A stretch of DNA of 64,000 nt, from assembly GCA_946480825.1 (NCBI GenBank), contig CAMLLG010000004.1, forward strand, positions 37,678 through 101,677, written 5' to 3'. Below the pieces are notes generated by a model. It saw only the letters and a program-made list of their open reading frames with translations. It did no database searches and had not been told where the DNA came from. The translations under genes and the position numbers were made by a program. Of the stretch, positions 39,662 through 49,008 are shown in pieces. This DNA comes from an uncultured Lysobacteraceae bacterium (GTDB lineage Bacteria > Pseudomonadota > Gammaproteobacteria > Xanthomonadales > Xanthomonadaceae). Position 1 is the first letter of the stretch. Each line of letters starts with the position of its first letter.

Positions 39662-39709
39662 TTGACCGATCACGGTGCGACGCGTTAATGTACTAGCACG
39701 TTAATACAT
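39662..39709 (+). promoter_or_regulatory. Promoter and TrpR-like operator of the histidine operon
   Basis: TTGACC (39662-39667), a 17-base spacer and TAATGT (39685-39690) form a sigma-70 promoter. Overlapping its -10 is an imperfect palindrome ATGTACTA-gcacg(T)TAATACAT (39688-39709) that includes GTACTAG, the half-site known from the E. coli trp operator. CGTTAAT also occurs twice as a direct repeat. It lies 31 bases before the TrpR-family gene, so self-repression and control of the his genes are likely. Confidence 0.6.
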
Positions 39710-39739
39710 GAGTGCCGCCGGGTCGTCCGGCCATCCGCC

Positions 39740-40075
39740 ATGAAACACCGTCCCCAGCCCGTTCCGGACCGCGACGCCGAGGCCGACCTCGATGCGCTGT
39801 CGCGCGCGCTCGCCGGGTTGGCGGTACCGGTGGACGTGCGCGCCTTTCTCGAAGACCTGTGCACGCCGGCCGAACTTGAAGCGATGGCCGACCGCTGGAA
39901 GGTGGTGCCGTTGCTGGCCGAAGGCGTGCCCTATCGCGAAATCCACGACCGCACCGGGGTCAGCGTCACCACCATCGGCCGGGTCGCCCGCACGCTCGAA
40001 CGCGGCAGCGGCGGCTACGCCCTCGCCATCCAGCGCCAGACGCGCGACAACAGCAGCGCCGACGGCGCGCACTGA
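39740..40075 (+). CDS. hisR: TrpR/YerC family regulator of the histidine operon
   Basis: A 111-residue TrpR-superfamily protein. [23 protein letters not shown] and the helix-turn-helix [23 protein letters not shown] correspond to the YerC/YecD group. It is the first gene of the his operon (12 bases before hisG) and has a trp-operator-like palindrome at its promoter. In Xanthomonadales this gene has been proposed as a histidine-responsive repressor (HisR); I infer the same here. The symbol hisR follows that usage and should not be confused with the tRNA gene name in enteric bacteria. The ligand (histidine) is not shown by the sequence. Confidence 0.8.
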   Translation: MKHRPQPVPDRDAEADLDALSRALAGLAVPVDVRAFLEDLCTPAELEAMADRWKVVPLLAEGVPYREIHDRTGVSVTTIGRVARTLERGSGGYALAIQRQTRDNSSADGAH

Positions 40076-40087
40076 AGGAAGACCGAC

Positions 40088-41020
40088 ATGCAACGAACGG
40101 CCGCCGCAAGCGTGCGGGACCCGTCGCGCGATCGCCTGCGCATCGCGATCCAGAAAAGCGGGCGGCTCAGCGAGCCGGCGTTGGCGCTGCTCGCCGCCGC
40201 CGGCCTGAGTTGGCAGGAAAGCCGCGACAAGCAGTTCTATTACGGCGAATCGCTGCCGATCGATCTGCTGCTGGTCCGCGACGACGACATCCCCGGCCTC
40301 ATCGCCGATGGCGTTTGCGACCTCGGCATGGTCGGGCGCAACGTCCTGATCGAGCAGCAGTACGAGCGCGAAAGCCGCGGGCAACCGGGGCCGTTCCGCG
40401 AATTGCGCGGTCTCGGCTTCGGCCATTGCCGGCTGATGTTCGGCATTCCCGACACCTGGGACTGGCAGCCCGAAATCCAGTTGCCGGGCAAGCGCATCGC
40501 CACCAGTTATCCCGCGTTGCTGGGGCGCTGGCTGCAGCAGCGCGGCATCGACGCGACCGTGGTGCTGATGTCCGGCTCGGTCGAGCTGGCGCCGCGGCTG
40601 GGCCAGGCCGATCTGGTCTGCGATCTGGTGTCCAGTGGCGGCACGCTGTCCGCGAATCGGCTCAAGCCGGTGGAAGTGGTGCTGGACAGCGAGGCGGTGC
40701 TGGCCGGTCCGGCCGACAGCATCGCCGACGTGCGCGCCGGCATCGCGGAGCTGCTGCTGCGCCGTCTCGACGGTGTGATGAAGATTCGCGACAGCAAGCT
40801 GCTGATGCTGCAAGCTCCGCGCGCGGTCCTGCCGCACCTCATGCAACTGCTGCCGGACGCCGAGCCGCCGACCGTCACCTCGCTCGACGGCCAGCCCGGG
40901 GGCGATGTCGCGGTCCAGGCGCTGTGTCATGGCGCGATGACCTGGCAGCGGTTGGAAGATCTGAAGCGCGCTGGTGCGCGCGGCCTGATGGTATTGCCCG
41001 TGGAGAGGATGCTGGCATGA
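40088..41020 (+). CDS. hisG: ATP phosphoribosyltransferase (long form)
   Basis: A 310-residue HisG catalysing the first committed step, joining ATP and PRPP. It begins [14 protein letters not shown], has [16 protein letters not shown], and the PRPP-binding segment [13 protein letters not shown]. The C-terminal part (about 230-305, [19 protein letters not shown]) is the ACT-like domain of long-form hexameric HisG through which histidine inhibits. No HisZ is needed with this form. The stop overlaps hisD by four bases. Confidence 0.95.
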   Translation: MQRTAAASVRDPSRDRLRIAIQKSGRLSEPALALLAAAGLSWQESRDKQFYYGESLPIDLLLVRDDDIPGLIADGVCDLGMVGRNVLIEQQYERESRGQPGPFRELRGLGFGHCRLMFGIPDTWDWQPEIQLPGKRIATSYPALLGRWLQQRGIDATVVLMSGSVELAPRLGQADLVCDLVSSGGTLSANRLKPVEVVLDSEAVLAGPADSIADVRAGIAELLLRRLDGVMKIRDSKLLMLQAPRAVLPHLMQLLPDAEPPTVTSLDGQPGGDVAVQALCHGAMTWQRLEDLKRAGARGLMVLPVERMLA

Positions 41021-42393
41021 CGATGTCGAAGAGCGGTGCGCTCGCGAACCGGATCGATCTCAATCTGTTGACCTGGGTCAATCTGGATGCGGACGGACAG
41101 CGCGCGGCGCTGCGCCGCCCGACCCAGGATTCCGCCGCCGCGGTGCGCCTGGGCGTGGGCAAGATCGTCGCCCGCGTCCGCGCCGACGGCGACGCCGCGC
41201 TGCGCAAGTTCACGCGGCTGCTGGATCACGCCATCCTCGAGAACTTCGAAGTGTCCGTTGCGGAATTCGAGGCCGCGGAAGCCGCACTGGACCCGTCGCT
41301 GAAGGCCGCGATCGTCGATGCCGCCGAGCGCATCGATGCTTTCCATCGCGAGAGCGGCGCGCGCGAATACGCGGTCGACACCGCCGAAGGCGTGCGCTGC
41401 GCGCGGATCGTGCGGCCGATCGCCCGCGTCGGTCTGTACATTCCCGCGGGCAGCGCGCCGCTGCCGTCGACGATGTTGATGCTGGGCGTGCCCGCGCGCA
41501 TCGCCGGCTGCGACGAGGTCGTGGTCTGCACGCCGCCGCGTCCCGACGGCAGCGCCGATCCGACCGTGCTGTTCGCCGCGCGTCACTGCGGCGCGAGCCG
41601 GGTGTTCAAGCTCGGCGGCGCCCAGGCCATCGCCGCGATGGCGATCGGCACCGAGACGGTGCCGGCCTGCGACAAACTGTTCGGCCCCGGCAACGCCTGG
41701 GTGACCGAAGCCAAGCGCCAGGTGTCGACGGTCGAAGGCGGTCCCGCCATCGACATGCCGGCCGGGCCGTCGGAATTGCTGGTGATCGCCGATGGCGGCG
41801 CCAATCCGGCTTTCGTCGCCGCCGATCTGCTCTCGCAGGCCGAACACGGCCCGGATTCGCAGGTGATCCTGCTGTGCGATTCGGGCCCGCTGATGGCGCG
41901 GGTGGCCGCGGAACTGGCCGGCCAGCTCGCGCGCCTGCCGCGTGCCGACATCGCGCGCCGGGCGCTGGCGCAGTCGCGGCTGATCCTGGTGCCCTCCATC
42001 GAAGTCGCGTTCGAGGTCAGCAATCGCTATGCGCCGGAGCATCTGATCCTCGCGCTGCGCACGCCGGAGGCCTGGCTGGGCAGCGTGCGCGCGGCGGGTT
42101 CGGTGTTCCTCGGCGATTACGCCGCGGAAGCGCTGGGCGATTACTGCAGCGGCACCAATCACGTGCTGCCGACCGGCGGCGCCGCGCGCGCGTGGAGCGG
42201 GCTGTCGGTCACCGGTTTCCAGACCTCGATCAGCGTGCAGAGCGTGAGCGCCGAAGGCCTGCGCAGGATCGGGCCGAGCGCGGTGCGCATCGCCGAGGCC
42301 GAAGGGCTGCAGGCGCACGCCAGCGCGGTCTCGATCCGGATCGCGGCGCTGGATGCGGCGCTGGACGCAGCCCCGCCGGAAGGCCGCCGATGA
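41017..42393 (+). CDS. hisD: Histidinol dehydrogenase
   Basis: A 458-residue zinc-dependent NAD enzyme that performs the last two oxidations to histidine. Characteristic segments are [63 protein letters not shown] (zinc and catalytic residues) and [20 protein letters not shown]. The ATG is in an ATGA overlap with hisG, and the stop overlaps hisC the same way. The N-terminus is somewhat longer than that of E. coli HisD. Confidence 0.96.
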   Translation: MTMSKSGALANRIDLNLLTWVNLDADGQRAALRRPTQDSAAAVRLGVGKIVARVRADGDAALRKFTRLLDHAILENFEVSVAEFEAAEAALDPSLKAAIVDAAERIDAFHRESGAREYAVDTAEGVRCARIVRPIARVGLYIPAGSAPLPSTMLMLGVPARIAGCDEVVVCTPPRPDGSADPTVLFAARHCGASRVFKLGGAQAIAAMAIGTETVPACDKLFGPGNAWVTEAKRQVSTVEGGPAIDMPAGPSELLVIADGGANPAFVAADLLSQAEHGPDSQVILLCDSGPLMARVAAELAGQLARLPRADIARRALAQSRLILVPSIEVAFEVSNRYAPEHLILALRTPEAWLGSVRAAGSVFLGDYAAEALGDYCSGTNHVLPTGGAARAWSGLSVTGFQTSISVQSVSAEGLRRIGPSAVRIAEAEGLQAHASAVSIRIAALDAALDAAPPEGRR

Positions 42394-43499
42394 GCACGCC
42401 GTCGCCGACGTATCCCCGGCCCGCCGTGCTCGACCTCGTGCGCGAGGATCTGCGCGCGTTCGCGGGCTATGCGTCCGCGCGCAGCCAGAAGGTCGACGGC
42501 ACGATCTGGCTCAACGCCAACGAATCGCCTTGGGCCAATGCGGCCGACGACGCCGGTGCGCTGCGCCGTTATCCGCAGCCGCAGCCTGAAGCGCTGCGCG
42601 CGCGGTTGGCCGGGGTTTACGGCGTGCGTCCGGAACAGGTGTTGATCGGCCGCGGCAGCGACGAGGCCATCGATCTGCTGGTGCGCGCGCTGTGCCGCGC
42701 CGAACGCGATCCGGTGGTGATCGCGCCGCCGGTGTTCGGCATGTACGCGGTGTGCGCGCGGTTGCAGGGCGCGCCCATCGTCGAAGCGCCGCTGCGCGAT
42801 TACGGCGACGGTTGGATCGCCGATCTCGCCGCGATGCGCGATCTCGCCACCGCGCGTCGCGCGAAGATCGTGTTCCTGTGCTCGCCGGGCAACCCGACCG
42901 GAGAACTCATCCCGCTCGCGGCGATCCGCGCGATGGCGCAGATGCTGCTCGGTCGCGCGCTGGTGGTCGTCGATGAGGCCTACATCGAATATGCCGACGC
43001 GCCGTCGGCGGCGTCGCTGATCGACGAATACTCTAACATCGCGGTGTTGCGCACGCTCTCCAAGCTGCACGCGCTGGCCGGCGCGCGCATCGGTTGCCTG
43101 CTCGCCGATCCGGCGTTGATCGACGTGTTGCGCCGCTGTCAGGCGCCCTATCCGGTGCCCGAACCCTGCGCCGCGCTGGCGCTGCGGGCGCTGACGCCCG
43201 AGGCATTGGCGCAGGCCGCGGAACGCGCCGCACGCATCCGCGCCGAACGCGAGCGCATGCTCGCCGCGTTGCGGTCGGTCGCCGGCGTGAGCCGCGTCTA
43301 TCCCGGTGCCGGCAACTTCCTGCTCGCCCGCTTCGACGACGCCGAGACCGCCTACCGACGCCTGCTGGCCGCCGGCGTGGTGGTGCGCGACATGCGCGCC
43401 GCGCCGGGTCTCGGCGATGCGCTGCGCATCACCATCGGCACACCGGAAGAGAACGATGCGGTGTTCTCGGCGCTGCGGCCGGTCGAGGCCGCGGCATGA
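42390..43499 (+). CDS. hisC: Histidinol-phosphate aminotransferase
   Basis: A 369-residue fold-type I PLP aminotransferase. LNANESPW and RYPQPQP near the N-terminus, [32 protein letters not shown] and the PLP-lysine segment [14 protein letters not shown] are all present. It converts imidazole acetol phosphate to histidinol phosphate. Both ends overlap the neighbouring genes by 4 bases (ATGA), consistent with translational coupling along the operon. Confidence 0.95.
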   Translation: MSTPSPTYPRPAVLDLVREDLRAFAGYASARSQKVDGTIWLNANESPWANAADDAGALRRYPQPQPEALRARLAGVYGVRPEQVLIGRGSDEAIDLLVRALCRAERDPVVIAPPVFGMYAVCARLQGAPIVEAPLRDYGDGWIADLAAMRDLATARRAKIVFLCSPGNPTGELIPLAAIRAMAQMLLGRALVVVDEAYIEYADAPSAASLIDEYSNIAVLRTLSKLHALAGARIGCLLADPALIDVLRRCQAPYPVPEPCAALALRALTPEALAQAAERAARIRAERERMLAALRSVAGVSRVYPGAGNFLLARFDDAETAYRRLLAAGVVVRDMRAAPGLGDALRITIGTPEENDAVFSALRPVEAAA

Positions 43500-44578
43500 G
43501 CGCGACGAAACCCGTTCTGTTCGTCGACCGCGACGGCACCTTGATCCGCGAACCCGCGGATTTCCAGATCGATGCCTACGACAAGCTGGCGTTCGTCGAC
43601 GGCGTGATTCCGGCGATGCTGCGCCTGCGCGATGCCGGCTACGAGTTCGTGATGGTGACCAACCAGGACGGGCTCGGCACCGACGCGTTTCCGCAGGCGC
43701 ATTTCGATGGTCCGCACGCGCTGATGGTGCAGATCTTCGAGAGCCAGGGCATCCGCTTCCGCGACACGCTCATCGACCGCAGCTTTCCGCACGAGAACGC
43801 ACCGACGCGCAAGCCGCGGCTCGGGCTGGTGCAGCCGCTGCTGCGCGACCGCGGCATCGACTGGGCGCGCTCGGCGATGGTCGGCGACCGCGAGACCGAC
43901 ATCGAATTCGCGACGAATCTCGGCATCCGCGGTTTCAAGCTGAAGTCGCCGCAGTTCGGCGACGGCGTGGACTGGGCGCAGATCGCGCACGCGCTGGTCG
44001 ACGTGCCGCGCACCGCGAAGGTGGTGCGCGCGACGAAGGAAACGAAGATCGAGGTCGAGGTCGATCTCGACCGCGAGGCCGATCCCGACGTGAAGACCGG
44101 TCTCGGCTTCTACGATCACATGCTGGAGCAGCTCGGCAAACATGGCGGTTTCGCCCTGCGTCTGCGCTGCGACGGCGATCTGCACATCGACGAGCACCAC
44201 ACGGTCGAGGATTCCGCGCTCGCGCTCGGCCAGGCGCTGCGTCAGGCGCTGGGCGACAAGAAGGGCATACAGCGTTACGGCTTCACGCTGCCGATGGACG
44301 AAGCGCAGGCGTCCGCCGCGCTCGACTGGTCTGGACGCCCGTATTTCGTGTTCGACGGCGAATTCAAACGCGAGAAGGTCGGCGATCTGGCCACCGAACT
44401 GGTGCCGCACGTGTTCCGGTCGCTGTGCGAAACCGCCGGTCTGAATCTGCATCTCTCGGTGCGCGGCGACAACGATCACCACAAGATCGAAGCCTGCTTC
44501 AAGGCGGTCGCGCGCGCGCTGCGCCAGTCGATCCGCCGCGAAGGCGACGCACTGCCGAGCACCAAGGGGACGCTGTGA
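43496..44578 (+). CDS. hisB: Bifunctional histidinol-phosphatase/imidazoleglycerol-phosphate dehydratase
   Basis: A 360-residue fusion. The N-terminal HAD phosphatase (about 1-165) has [20 protein letters not shown] and [10 protein letters not shown]. The C-terminal IGP dehydratase (about 175-360) has the duplicated metal motifs DEHHTVED and DNDHHKIEA. In E. coli the phosphatase loop binds zinc with cysteines before RKP; here the corresponding loop reads [12 protein letters not shown] and has no Cys, so zinc is probably not bound there. Overlaps hisC and hisH by 4 bases each. Confidence 0.95.
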   Translation: MSATKPVLFVDRDGTLIREPADFQIDAYDKLAFVDGVIPAMLRLRDAGYEFVMVTNQDGLGTDAFPQAHFDGPHALMVQIFESQGIRFRDTLIDRSFPHENAPTRKPRLGLVQPLLRDRGIDWARSAMVGDRETDIEFATNLGIRGFKLKSPQFGDGVDWAQIAHALVDVPRTAKVVRATKETKIEVEVDLDREADPDVKTGLGFYDHMLEQLGKHGGFALRLRCDGDLHIDEHHTVEDSALALGQALRQALGDKKGIQRYGFTLPMDEAQASAALDWSGRPYFVFDGEFKREKVGDLATELVPHVFRSLCETAGLNLHLSVRGDNDHHKIEACFKAVARALRQSIRREGDALPSTKGTL

Positions 44579-45234
44579 GCGCCAGCCCCGACGTCCGCCG
44601 TCCGAACGGCGGCGACCTCGCGCTGATCGATGCCGGCGGCGCGAATCTCGGCTCGGTCCGCTACGCGCTGGAACGCATCGGCGCGGCGCCGCGGCTGGTG
44701 CGCGATGCCGACGCGCTGGGCGAACCCGAACGGATCATTCTGCCCGGCGTCGGCGCCGCGGCGCCGTCGATGGCGCTGCTGCGCGAACGCGGGCTCGACG
44801 CGGCGCTGCGCGCCAGCACCGCGCTGCTGCTCGGCGTGTGCGTCGGCATGCAGTTGCTGTTCGAGCGCTCGGAAGAGGGCGATGTCGCGTGTCTCGGGCT
44901 GCTGCCAGGGCGCGTGCGCAAACTTGCCGGCGGCCCCGGCCTGCGCGTGCCGCACATGGGCTGGAACCGGCTGCGCAAGCGTGTCGATGCCGAGGGGCGC
45001 GCCACGCCGCTGCTCGACGGCGTCGACGATGGCGCGCACGCCTATTTCGTGCACAGCTATGCGGTGCTCGCCGACGAGGAGAACGACGCCTGCGTGCTCG
45101 CCGACACCGATCACGGCCAGCGCTTCGCCGCGGTGGTGGGGCAGGGCCGGCGCTACGGCGCGCAGTTCCATCCCGAACGCTCGTCCGCGGCCGGGCTGAC
45201 GCTGCTCGATAATTTCCTGAAGCTGCCCGCATGA
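44575..45234 (+). CDS. hisH: Imidazole glycerol phosphate synthase, glutaminase subunit HisH
   Basis: A 219-residue class I glutamine amidotransferase. The nucleophile is in [11 protein letters not shown], the partner His-Glu in QFHPERS, and the ammonia-channel-facing region HMGWNRL is conserved. It pairs with HisF, two genes on, to make IGP and AICAR. The GTG start is in a GTGA overlap with hisB. The first 13 residues are extra compared with the shortest homologues. Confidence 0.95.
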   Translation: MSASPDVRRPNGGDLALIDAGGANLGSVRYALERIGAAPRLVRDADALGEPERIILPGVGAAAPSMALLRERGLDAALRASTALLLGVCVGMQLLFERSEEGDVACLGLLPGRVRKLAGGPGLRVPHMGWNRLRKRVDAEGRATPLLDGVDDGAHAYFVHSYAVLADEENDACVLADTDHGQRFAAVVGQGRRYGAQFHPERSSAAGLTLLDNFLKLPA

Positions 45235-45974
45235 ACGACGCCATCTTCACCGCCTATCCCGCGATCGATGTGCGCGACGGTCGCGTCGTGCGCCTGTTGC
45301 AGGGCGATTACGCGCGCGAGACGCGCTATGCCGACGATCCGTTCGCGGTCGCGATGCGTTACGCCGATGCCGGCGCGCGCTGGCTGCATCTGGTCGATCT
45401 CGACGCCGCGCGCGCGGGCGGCTACACGCTCGCGACGCTGCTGCGCCGGATCGCCGACGACGGCCGCCTGCAGGTGCAGACCGGCGGAGGCGTGCGCGAC
45501 GAAGCCGCGATCGCGGACATCCTCGATGCGGGCGCATCGCGGGTGGTCGTCGGTTCGCTGGCGGTGCGCGAACCGGCGCGTATCGGAGACTGGCTGCGGC
45601 GCTACGGTGCCGAGCGCATCACCATCGCGCTCGATACGCGGCAGGACGACGGCGGCGTGTGGCAGTTGCCGATCCACGGCTGGACCGAGCGTGCGACGCT
45701 GGATCTCGACGCCTGCCTGTCGTTCTATCGCGACGCCGGCGCGCGGCATCTGCTGTGCACCGACATCGCCCGCGACGGCATGATGCAGGGGCCGAACATC
45801 GAACTCTATCGTCGCGTGATCGCGCGCGGCGACGGCCTTGCGCTGCAGGCCAGCGGCGGCGTGCGCGATGTCGCCGATGTCGCCGCCGCGCGCGACGCGG
45901 GCTGCGCCGGCGCGGTGCTCGGCAAGGCGCTGCTGGAAGGCCGGCTGACGGTCGAGGAGGCGCTGGCATGCTGA
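45231..45974 (+). CDS. hisA: ProFAR isomerase HisA
   Basis: A 247-residue half-barrel-duplicated TIM barrel. It starts [19 protein letters not shown] with the first catalytic Asp; the second catalytic Asp is in [12 protein letters not shown]. Phosphate-binding loops QTGGGVRDE and [10 protein letters not shown] mark the two halves. It isomerises ProFAR to PRFAR. The start overlaps hisH by four bases; the end overlaps hisF by seven bases. Confidence 0.95.
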   Translation: MNDAIFTAYPAIDVRDGRVVRLLQGDYARETRYADDPFAVAMRYADAGARWLHLVDLDAARAGGYTLATLLRRIADDGRLQVQTGGGVRDEAAIADILDAGASRVVVGSLAVREPARIGDWLRRYGAERITIALDTRQDDGGVWQLPIHGWTERATLDLDACLSFYRDAGARHLLCTDIARDGMMQGPNIELYRRVIARGDGLALQASGGVRDVADVAAARDAGCAGAVLGKALLEGRLTVEEALAC

Positions 45975-46738
45975 GCGTGCGCATCGTGCCGTGCCTCGAC
46001 GTGCGCGACGGCCGTGTCGTCAAGGGCGTGCGTTTCCGCGACCACGTCGACATGGGCGACATCGTCGAACTGGCTTGCCGCTATCGCGATCAGGGCGCCG
46101 ACGAACTGGTGTTCTACGACATCGGCGCCAGCCCCGATGGTCGTGCGGTCGATGTCGACTGGGTCGAGCGCGTGGCCTCGGTCATCGACATCCCGTTCTG
46201 CGTCGCCGGCGGCATCCGCAGCGTCGACACCGCGCGCCGCGTGCTCTTCGCCGGCGCAGACAAGGTCTCCATCAACACCCCGGCGCTGGAGCGGCCGCAG
46301 CTCATCGCCGAAATCGCCGAGGCCTACGGCAACCAGTGCGTGGTGGTCGGCATCGATTCGATGCGCGACCCGGACGGCGTCTGGCGCGTGCGCAGCCACA
46401 CCGGCGATCCCGACAAGACCCGCGCGCCGGGCAAGGCCACGCTGGACTGGGTGCGCGAAGCGCAGGCGCTGGGCGCCGGCGAGATCGTGCTGAACTGCAT
46501 GGACAGCGACGGCGTGCGCAAGGGCTACGACCTCGAACAGCTGCGGGCGGTGCGCGCGATCTGCGACGTGCCGCTGGTGGCCAGCGGCGGCGCCGGTGCG
46601 GCCGAACATTTCGTCGATGCCTTCCGCGACGCCGATGTCGACGCCGCGCTCGCGGCGAGCGTCTTCCACTCCGGTGCGATCGCGATTCCGGAACTCAAGC
46701 GCGATCTGCGCGCGCAGGGCATCGAGGTGCGGCTGTGA
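45968..46738 (+). CDS. hisF: Imidazole glycerol phosphate synthase, cyclase subunit HisF
   Basis: A 256-residue TIM barrel. It has [16 protein letters not shown] (catalytic Asp11-equivalent), [32 protein letters not shown] and [14 protein letters not shown] (second catalytic Asp), then [15 protein letters not shown]. It accepts ammonia from HisH and closes the imidazole ring. Its strong likeness to hisA reflects their common origin. Overlaps hisA by seven bases and hisIE by four. Confidence 0.96.
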   Translation: MLSVRIVPCLDVRDGRVVKGVRFRDHVDMGDIVELACRYRDQGADELVFYDIGASPDGRAVDVDWVERVASVIDIPFCVAGGIRSVDTARRVLFAGADKVSINTPALERPQLIAEIAEAYGNQCVVVGIDSMRDPDGVWRVRSHTGDPDKTRAPGKATLDWVREAQALGAGEIVLNCMDSDGVRKGYDLEQLRAVRAICDVPLVASGGAGAAEHFVDAFRDADVDAALAASVFHSGAIAIPELKRDLRAQGIEVRL

Positions 46739-47361
46739 ACGAAACGACCACGGCGACTACGGTCGCGCTCGACATCGACACTCTGGCCTGGGACAAACAG
46801 GACGGCCTGCTGCCGGCGGTAGTGCAGGACGCCGACAGTCTGCGCGTGTTGATGGTCGGTTACATGTCGCGCGAGGCGCTGGCGCAGACGCTCGACAGCG
46901 GTCGTGTCACCTTCTTCAGCCGCAGCAAGGGGCGGCTCTGGACCAAGGGCGAAAGCAGCGGCCATGTGCTCGCGCTGGTGCGGCTCGAAACCGATTGCGA
47001 TCGCGACACCCTGCTGGTGCAGGCGCGTCCGCACGGCCCGACCTGCCATCTCGGCGCCGTCAGCTGTTTCCCGGACGCGCCCGGCGACACCCTCGGCGCA
47101 CTGCAGGCGCTGATCCGCAGGCGCCATGCCGAACGTCCGGTCGGCAGCTACACCACGAAACTGTTCGACGCCGGCATCAAGCGCATCGCGCAGAAGGTCG
47201 GCGAGGAAGGCCTGGAGACCGCGCTGGCCGCGGTCGCGGAAGCCGACGACGCGCTGCTCGGCGAAGCCGCCGATCTGCTGTACCACCTGATCGTACTGCT
47301 GCAGGCGCGCGGGCTGTCCCTGGACGATGCCCGCGCGGTGCTGGACACGCGGCGCGGGTGA
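46735..47361 (+). CDS. hisIE: Bifunctional phosphoribosyl-AMP cyclohydrolase/phosphoribosyl-ATP pyrophosphatase
   Basis: A 208-residue fusion. The N-terminal cyclohydrolase (HisI, about 1-115) has [28 protein letters not shown], the DCDRD metal site and [12 protein letters not shown]. The C-terminal pyrophosphatase (HisE, about 116-205) has [27 protein letters not shown] and [13 protein letters not shown] with the acidic Mg site. It is the last gene of the operon (GTG start in a GTGA overlap). A 149-bp gap without an obvious terminator follows. Confidence 0.95.
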   Translation: MNETTTATTVALDIDTLAWDKQDGLLPAVVQDADSLRVLMVGYMSREALAQTLDSGRVTFFSRSKGRLWTKGESSGHVLALVRLETDCDRDTLLVQARPHGPTCHLGAVSCFPDAPGDTLGALQALIRRRHAERPVGSYTTKLFDAGIKRIAQKVGEEGLETALAAVAEADDALLGEAADLLYHLIVLLQARGLSLDDARAVLDTRRG

Positions 47362-47510
47362 CCGCGCGGGACGCCCAAGAGGCGCAAGATATGGGCGCCA
47401 TGCGGCGACTCCATAGGCCATCGGTCATGGCGTCGCACGCCATCTCTTTTTGCTAGATTGCGCGCGACCGTCGCCGTCCCGGTGGCGCGCCATTCCCCAA
47501 GGAGATCCGC

Positions 47511-48158
47511 GTGTTCAAGAAGCTCGCCGCCGAAGCCCTCGGCATCAGCGACATCGGCGTCATCGTCTCACCGTCCGACTACGACAAGGTCGACGCCGAC
47601 GACTACCTCTTCCACGAAGACGGCGAAAAAATCTTCTTCCTGATCAAGTCGAAGAAGGACGAGTACTGCTTCACCAACCTCGCCCTGATCCACGTCGACG
47701 GCGATTCCGCCGTGTCCAGCAAGCGCATGATCAAGCGCTACGAGTACGTGAACCAGCGCGTCGGCTACGTCGCCATCGAGACCGCAGGCACCATCGACAT
47801 GGACGTGGAGCTGAAGTTCTCGTTGGGCGAGACCGGCTTCAACATCGACATCCGCAAGAACTTCATCGAACAGCTGAAGGACATCTACAAGGCGCTGATC
47901 GCGATCGGCCGGCAGCAGGTGCGCGACAACGTCTCGCGCGAAAACGCTGTGCGCACGCTGGATGCGATGGGCAGCATGCTGAAGCTCAACAACCTCGGCG
48001 GCGAAGCCGGCGTGGTTTCGCACTACAACGCGGTGCTGGACAATCTCAACGCCGCGGTGCTGGATCGCCACACCACCCGCGATTACACTCGGGTGTTCGA
48101 GCGTTACATCCACAACATCACCAGCACGTCCGCGCCGCCGCCGATCCCGGGCGGTTGA
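47511..48158 (+). CDS. PH-domain (bPH) protein of unknown function
   Basis: A 215-residue cytosolic protein starting MFKKLAAEALGISDIGVIVSP after AAGGAG. The central KIFFLIKSKKDEYCFTNLALIHVDG resembles the bacterial Pleckstrin-homology domain (bPH_1/YvbH group), and the second half is helical with SRENAVRTLDAMGSMLK. It is not part of the his operon by spacing (149 bp) and has an extended -10-like TGCTAGATT at 47451-47459 upstream. A good terminator follows. Role unknown. Confidence 0.65.
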   Translation: MFKKLAAEALGISDIGVIVSPSDYDKVDADDYLFHEDGEKIFFLIKSKKDEYCFTNLALIHVDGDSAVSSKRMIKRYEYVNQRVGYVAIETAGTIDMDVELKFSLGETGFNIDIRKNFIEQLKDIYKALIAIGRQQVRDNVSRENAVRTLDAMGSMLKLNNLGGEAGVVSHYNAVLDNLNAAVLDRHTTRDYTRVFERYIHNITSTSAPPPIPGG

Positions 48159-48184
48159 TCCGGTCTGTTCCGGTGCAAGAATGG

Positions 48185-48208
48185 GGGCCCGCATCGCGGG
48201 CCCTTTTT
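48185..48208 (+). terminator. Intrinsic terminator of the PH-domain gene
   Basis: The stem GGGCCCGC/GCGGGCCC with loop ATC, followed by TTTTT, 27 bases after the stop. Confidence 0.92.
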
Positions 48209-48285
48209 GTGGTTGGCGAAGACGGTTGGATCGGGTCCCGTCTGGTCGGCCTGTCGTCCGGATTGAAACGCCGAAGCGCTCTTTG

Positions 48286-48483
48286 CTCACGATGCTTTCG
48301 GTAAAGCCCGGAATCTTTTTCGCGCTGGTGCGCGAGCGACTTTCTTTTTGAAAAGAAAGTCACCAAAGAAAACACTCAGATCCAATTCAAATCTGCCGCC
48401 TGCAGCATGGTCGGGATTTTTCTACGAGACATCCGTGTCTCGTAGAAAAACGGCGCACCTCCTGTGCGCCGCCCTCCGGGTCT
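48286..48483 (+). repeat. Left arm of a long imperfect inverted repeat with three hairpins
   Basis: Within the 850-bp non-coding gap. It contains hairpin H1 (48338-48361, stem GACTTTCTTTT), a conserved linker with AACACTCAG and CCAATTCAAATCTGCC, H2 (48417-48450, a perfect 15-bp stem TTTTTCTACGAGACA) and H3 (48452-48470, GGCGCAC/GTGCGCC), ending with GCCCTCCGGGTCT. The partner arm is at 48672-48931. The 188 bases between the arms look unique and non-coding. Confidence 0.85.
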
Positions 48484-48671
48484 ACGGGCAAGGGGGCGCG
48501 CGTCGTTGCTGCGCGGTCGTTGGGACGATATGCGCGCCGACATGAGTGTGGTTCTGCTCTCGTTTGATGCGGCATCATCCAGAATGAATTTCTTCCTTGT
48601 GAGCAACCATTCCAGAAGAGTCCTTCGTTCCATCGATATTCCCGTCGAGGCCGCATCCATTCCTGAGCCGG

Positions 48672-48931
48672 AGACCCGGAGGGCGATGCACAGGATGTGC
48701 ATCGTTTTTCGATGAGACAGGGATGTCTCATCGAAAAATCCCGACCAAAGTTCAGATGGCAGATTTGAATTGGACTTGAGTGTTTTCTTGACTCACCCCT
48801 TCGGCGATCGCCCTTCGGGCCGGCTTCGCCGTTCGCGTCGCAAGCGACGCAGTGGTGACTTTCTTTTCAAAAAGAAAGTCACTCGCGCTCCAGCGCGAAA
48901 AAGATTCCAGGCTTTACCGAAGGCATCATGA
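48672..48931 (-). repeat. Right arm of the long inverted repeat
   Basis: Reverse orientation copy of 48286-48483. H3 is 48685-48703 (GATGCAC/GTGCATC), H2 is 48705-48738 (perfect 15-bp stem TTTTTCGATGAGACA) and H1 is 48857-48880. H2 and H3 differ from the left arm at several stem positions but keep full pairing by compensating changes. About 60 bases of extra GC-rich sequence (48793-48852) separate the linker from H1 in this copy. Confidence 0.85.
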
Positions 48932-49008
48932 GCTGCAGCGGAAAGTGTTGTGGCGTTTCAAGCGGCAACGAAAGCCCGAGCGTGAGAACAACGAACGAAC
49001 CTCCGGCC

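Noticed and set aside
48286..48931. Insertion sequence
   Set aside because: Inverted arms are present, but there is no transposase frame between them and no obvious target-site duplication.
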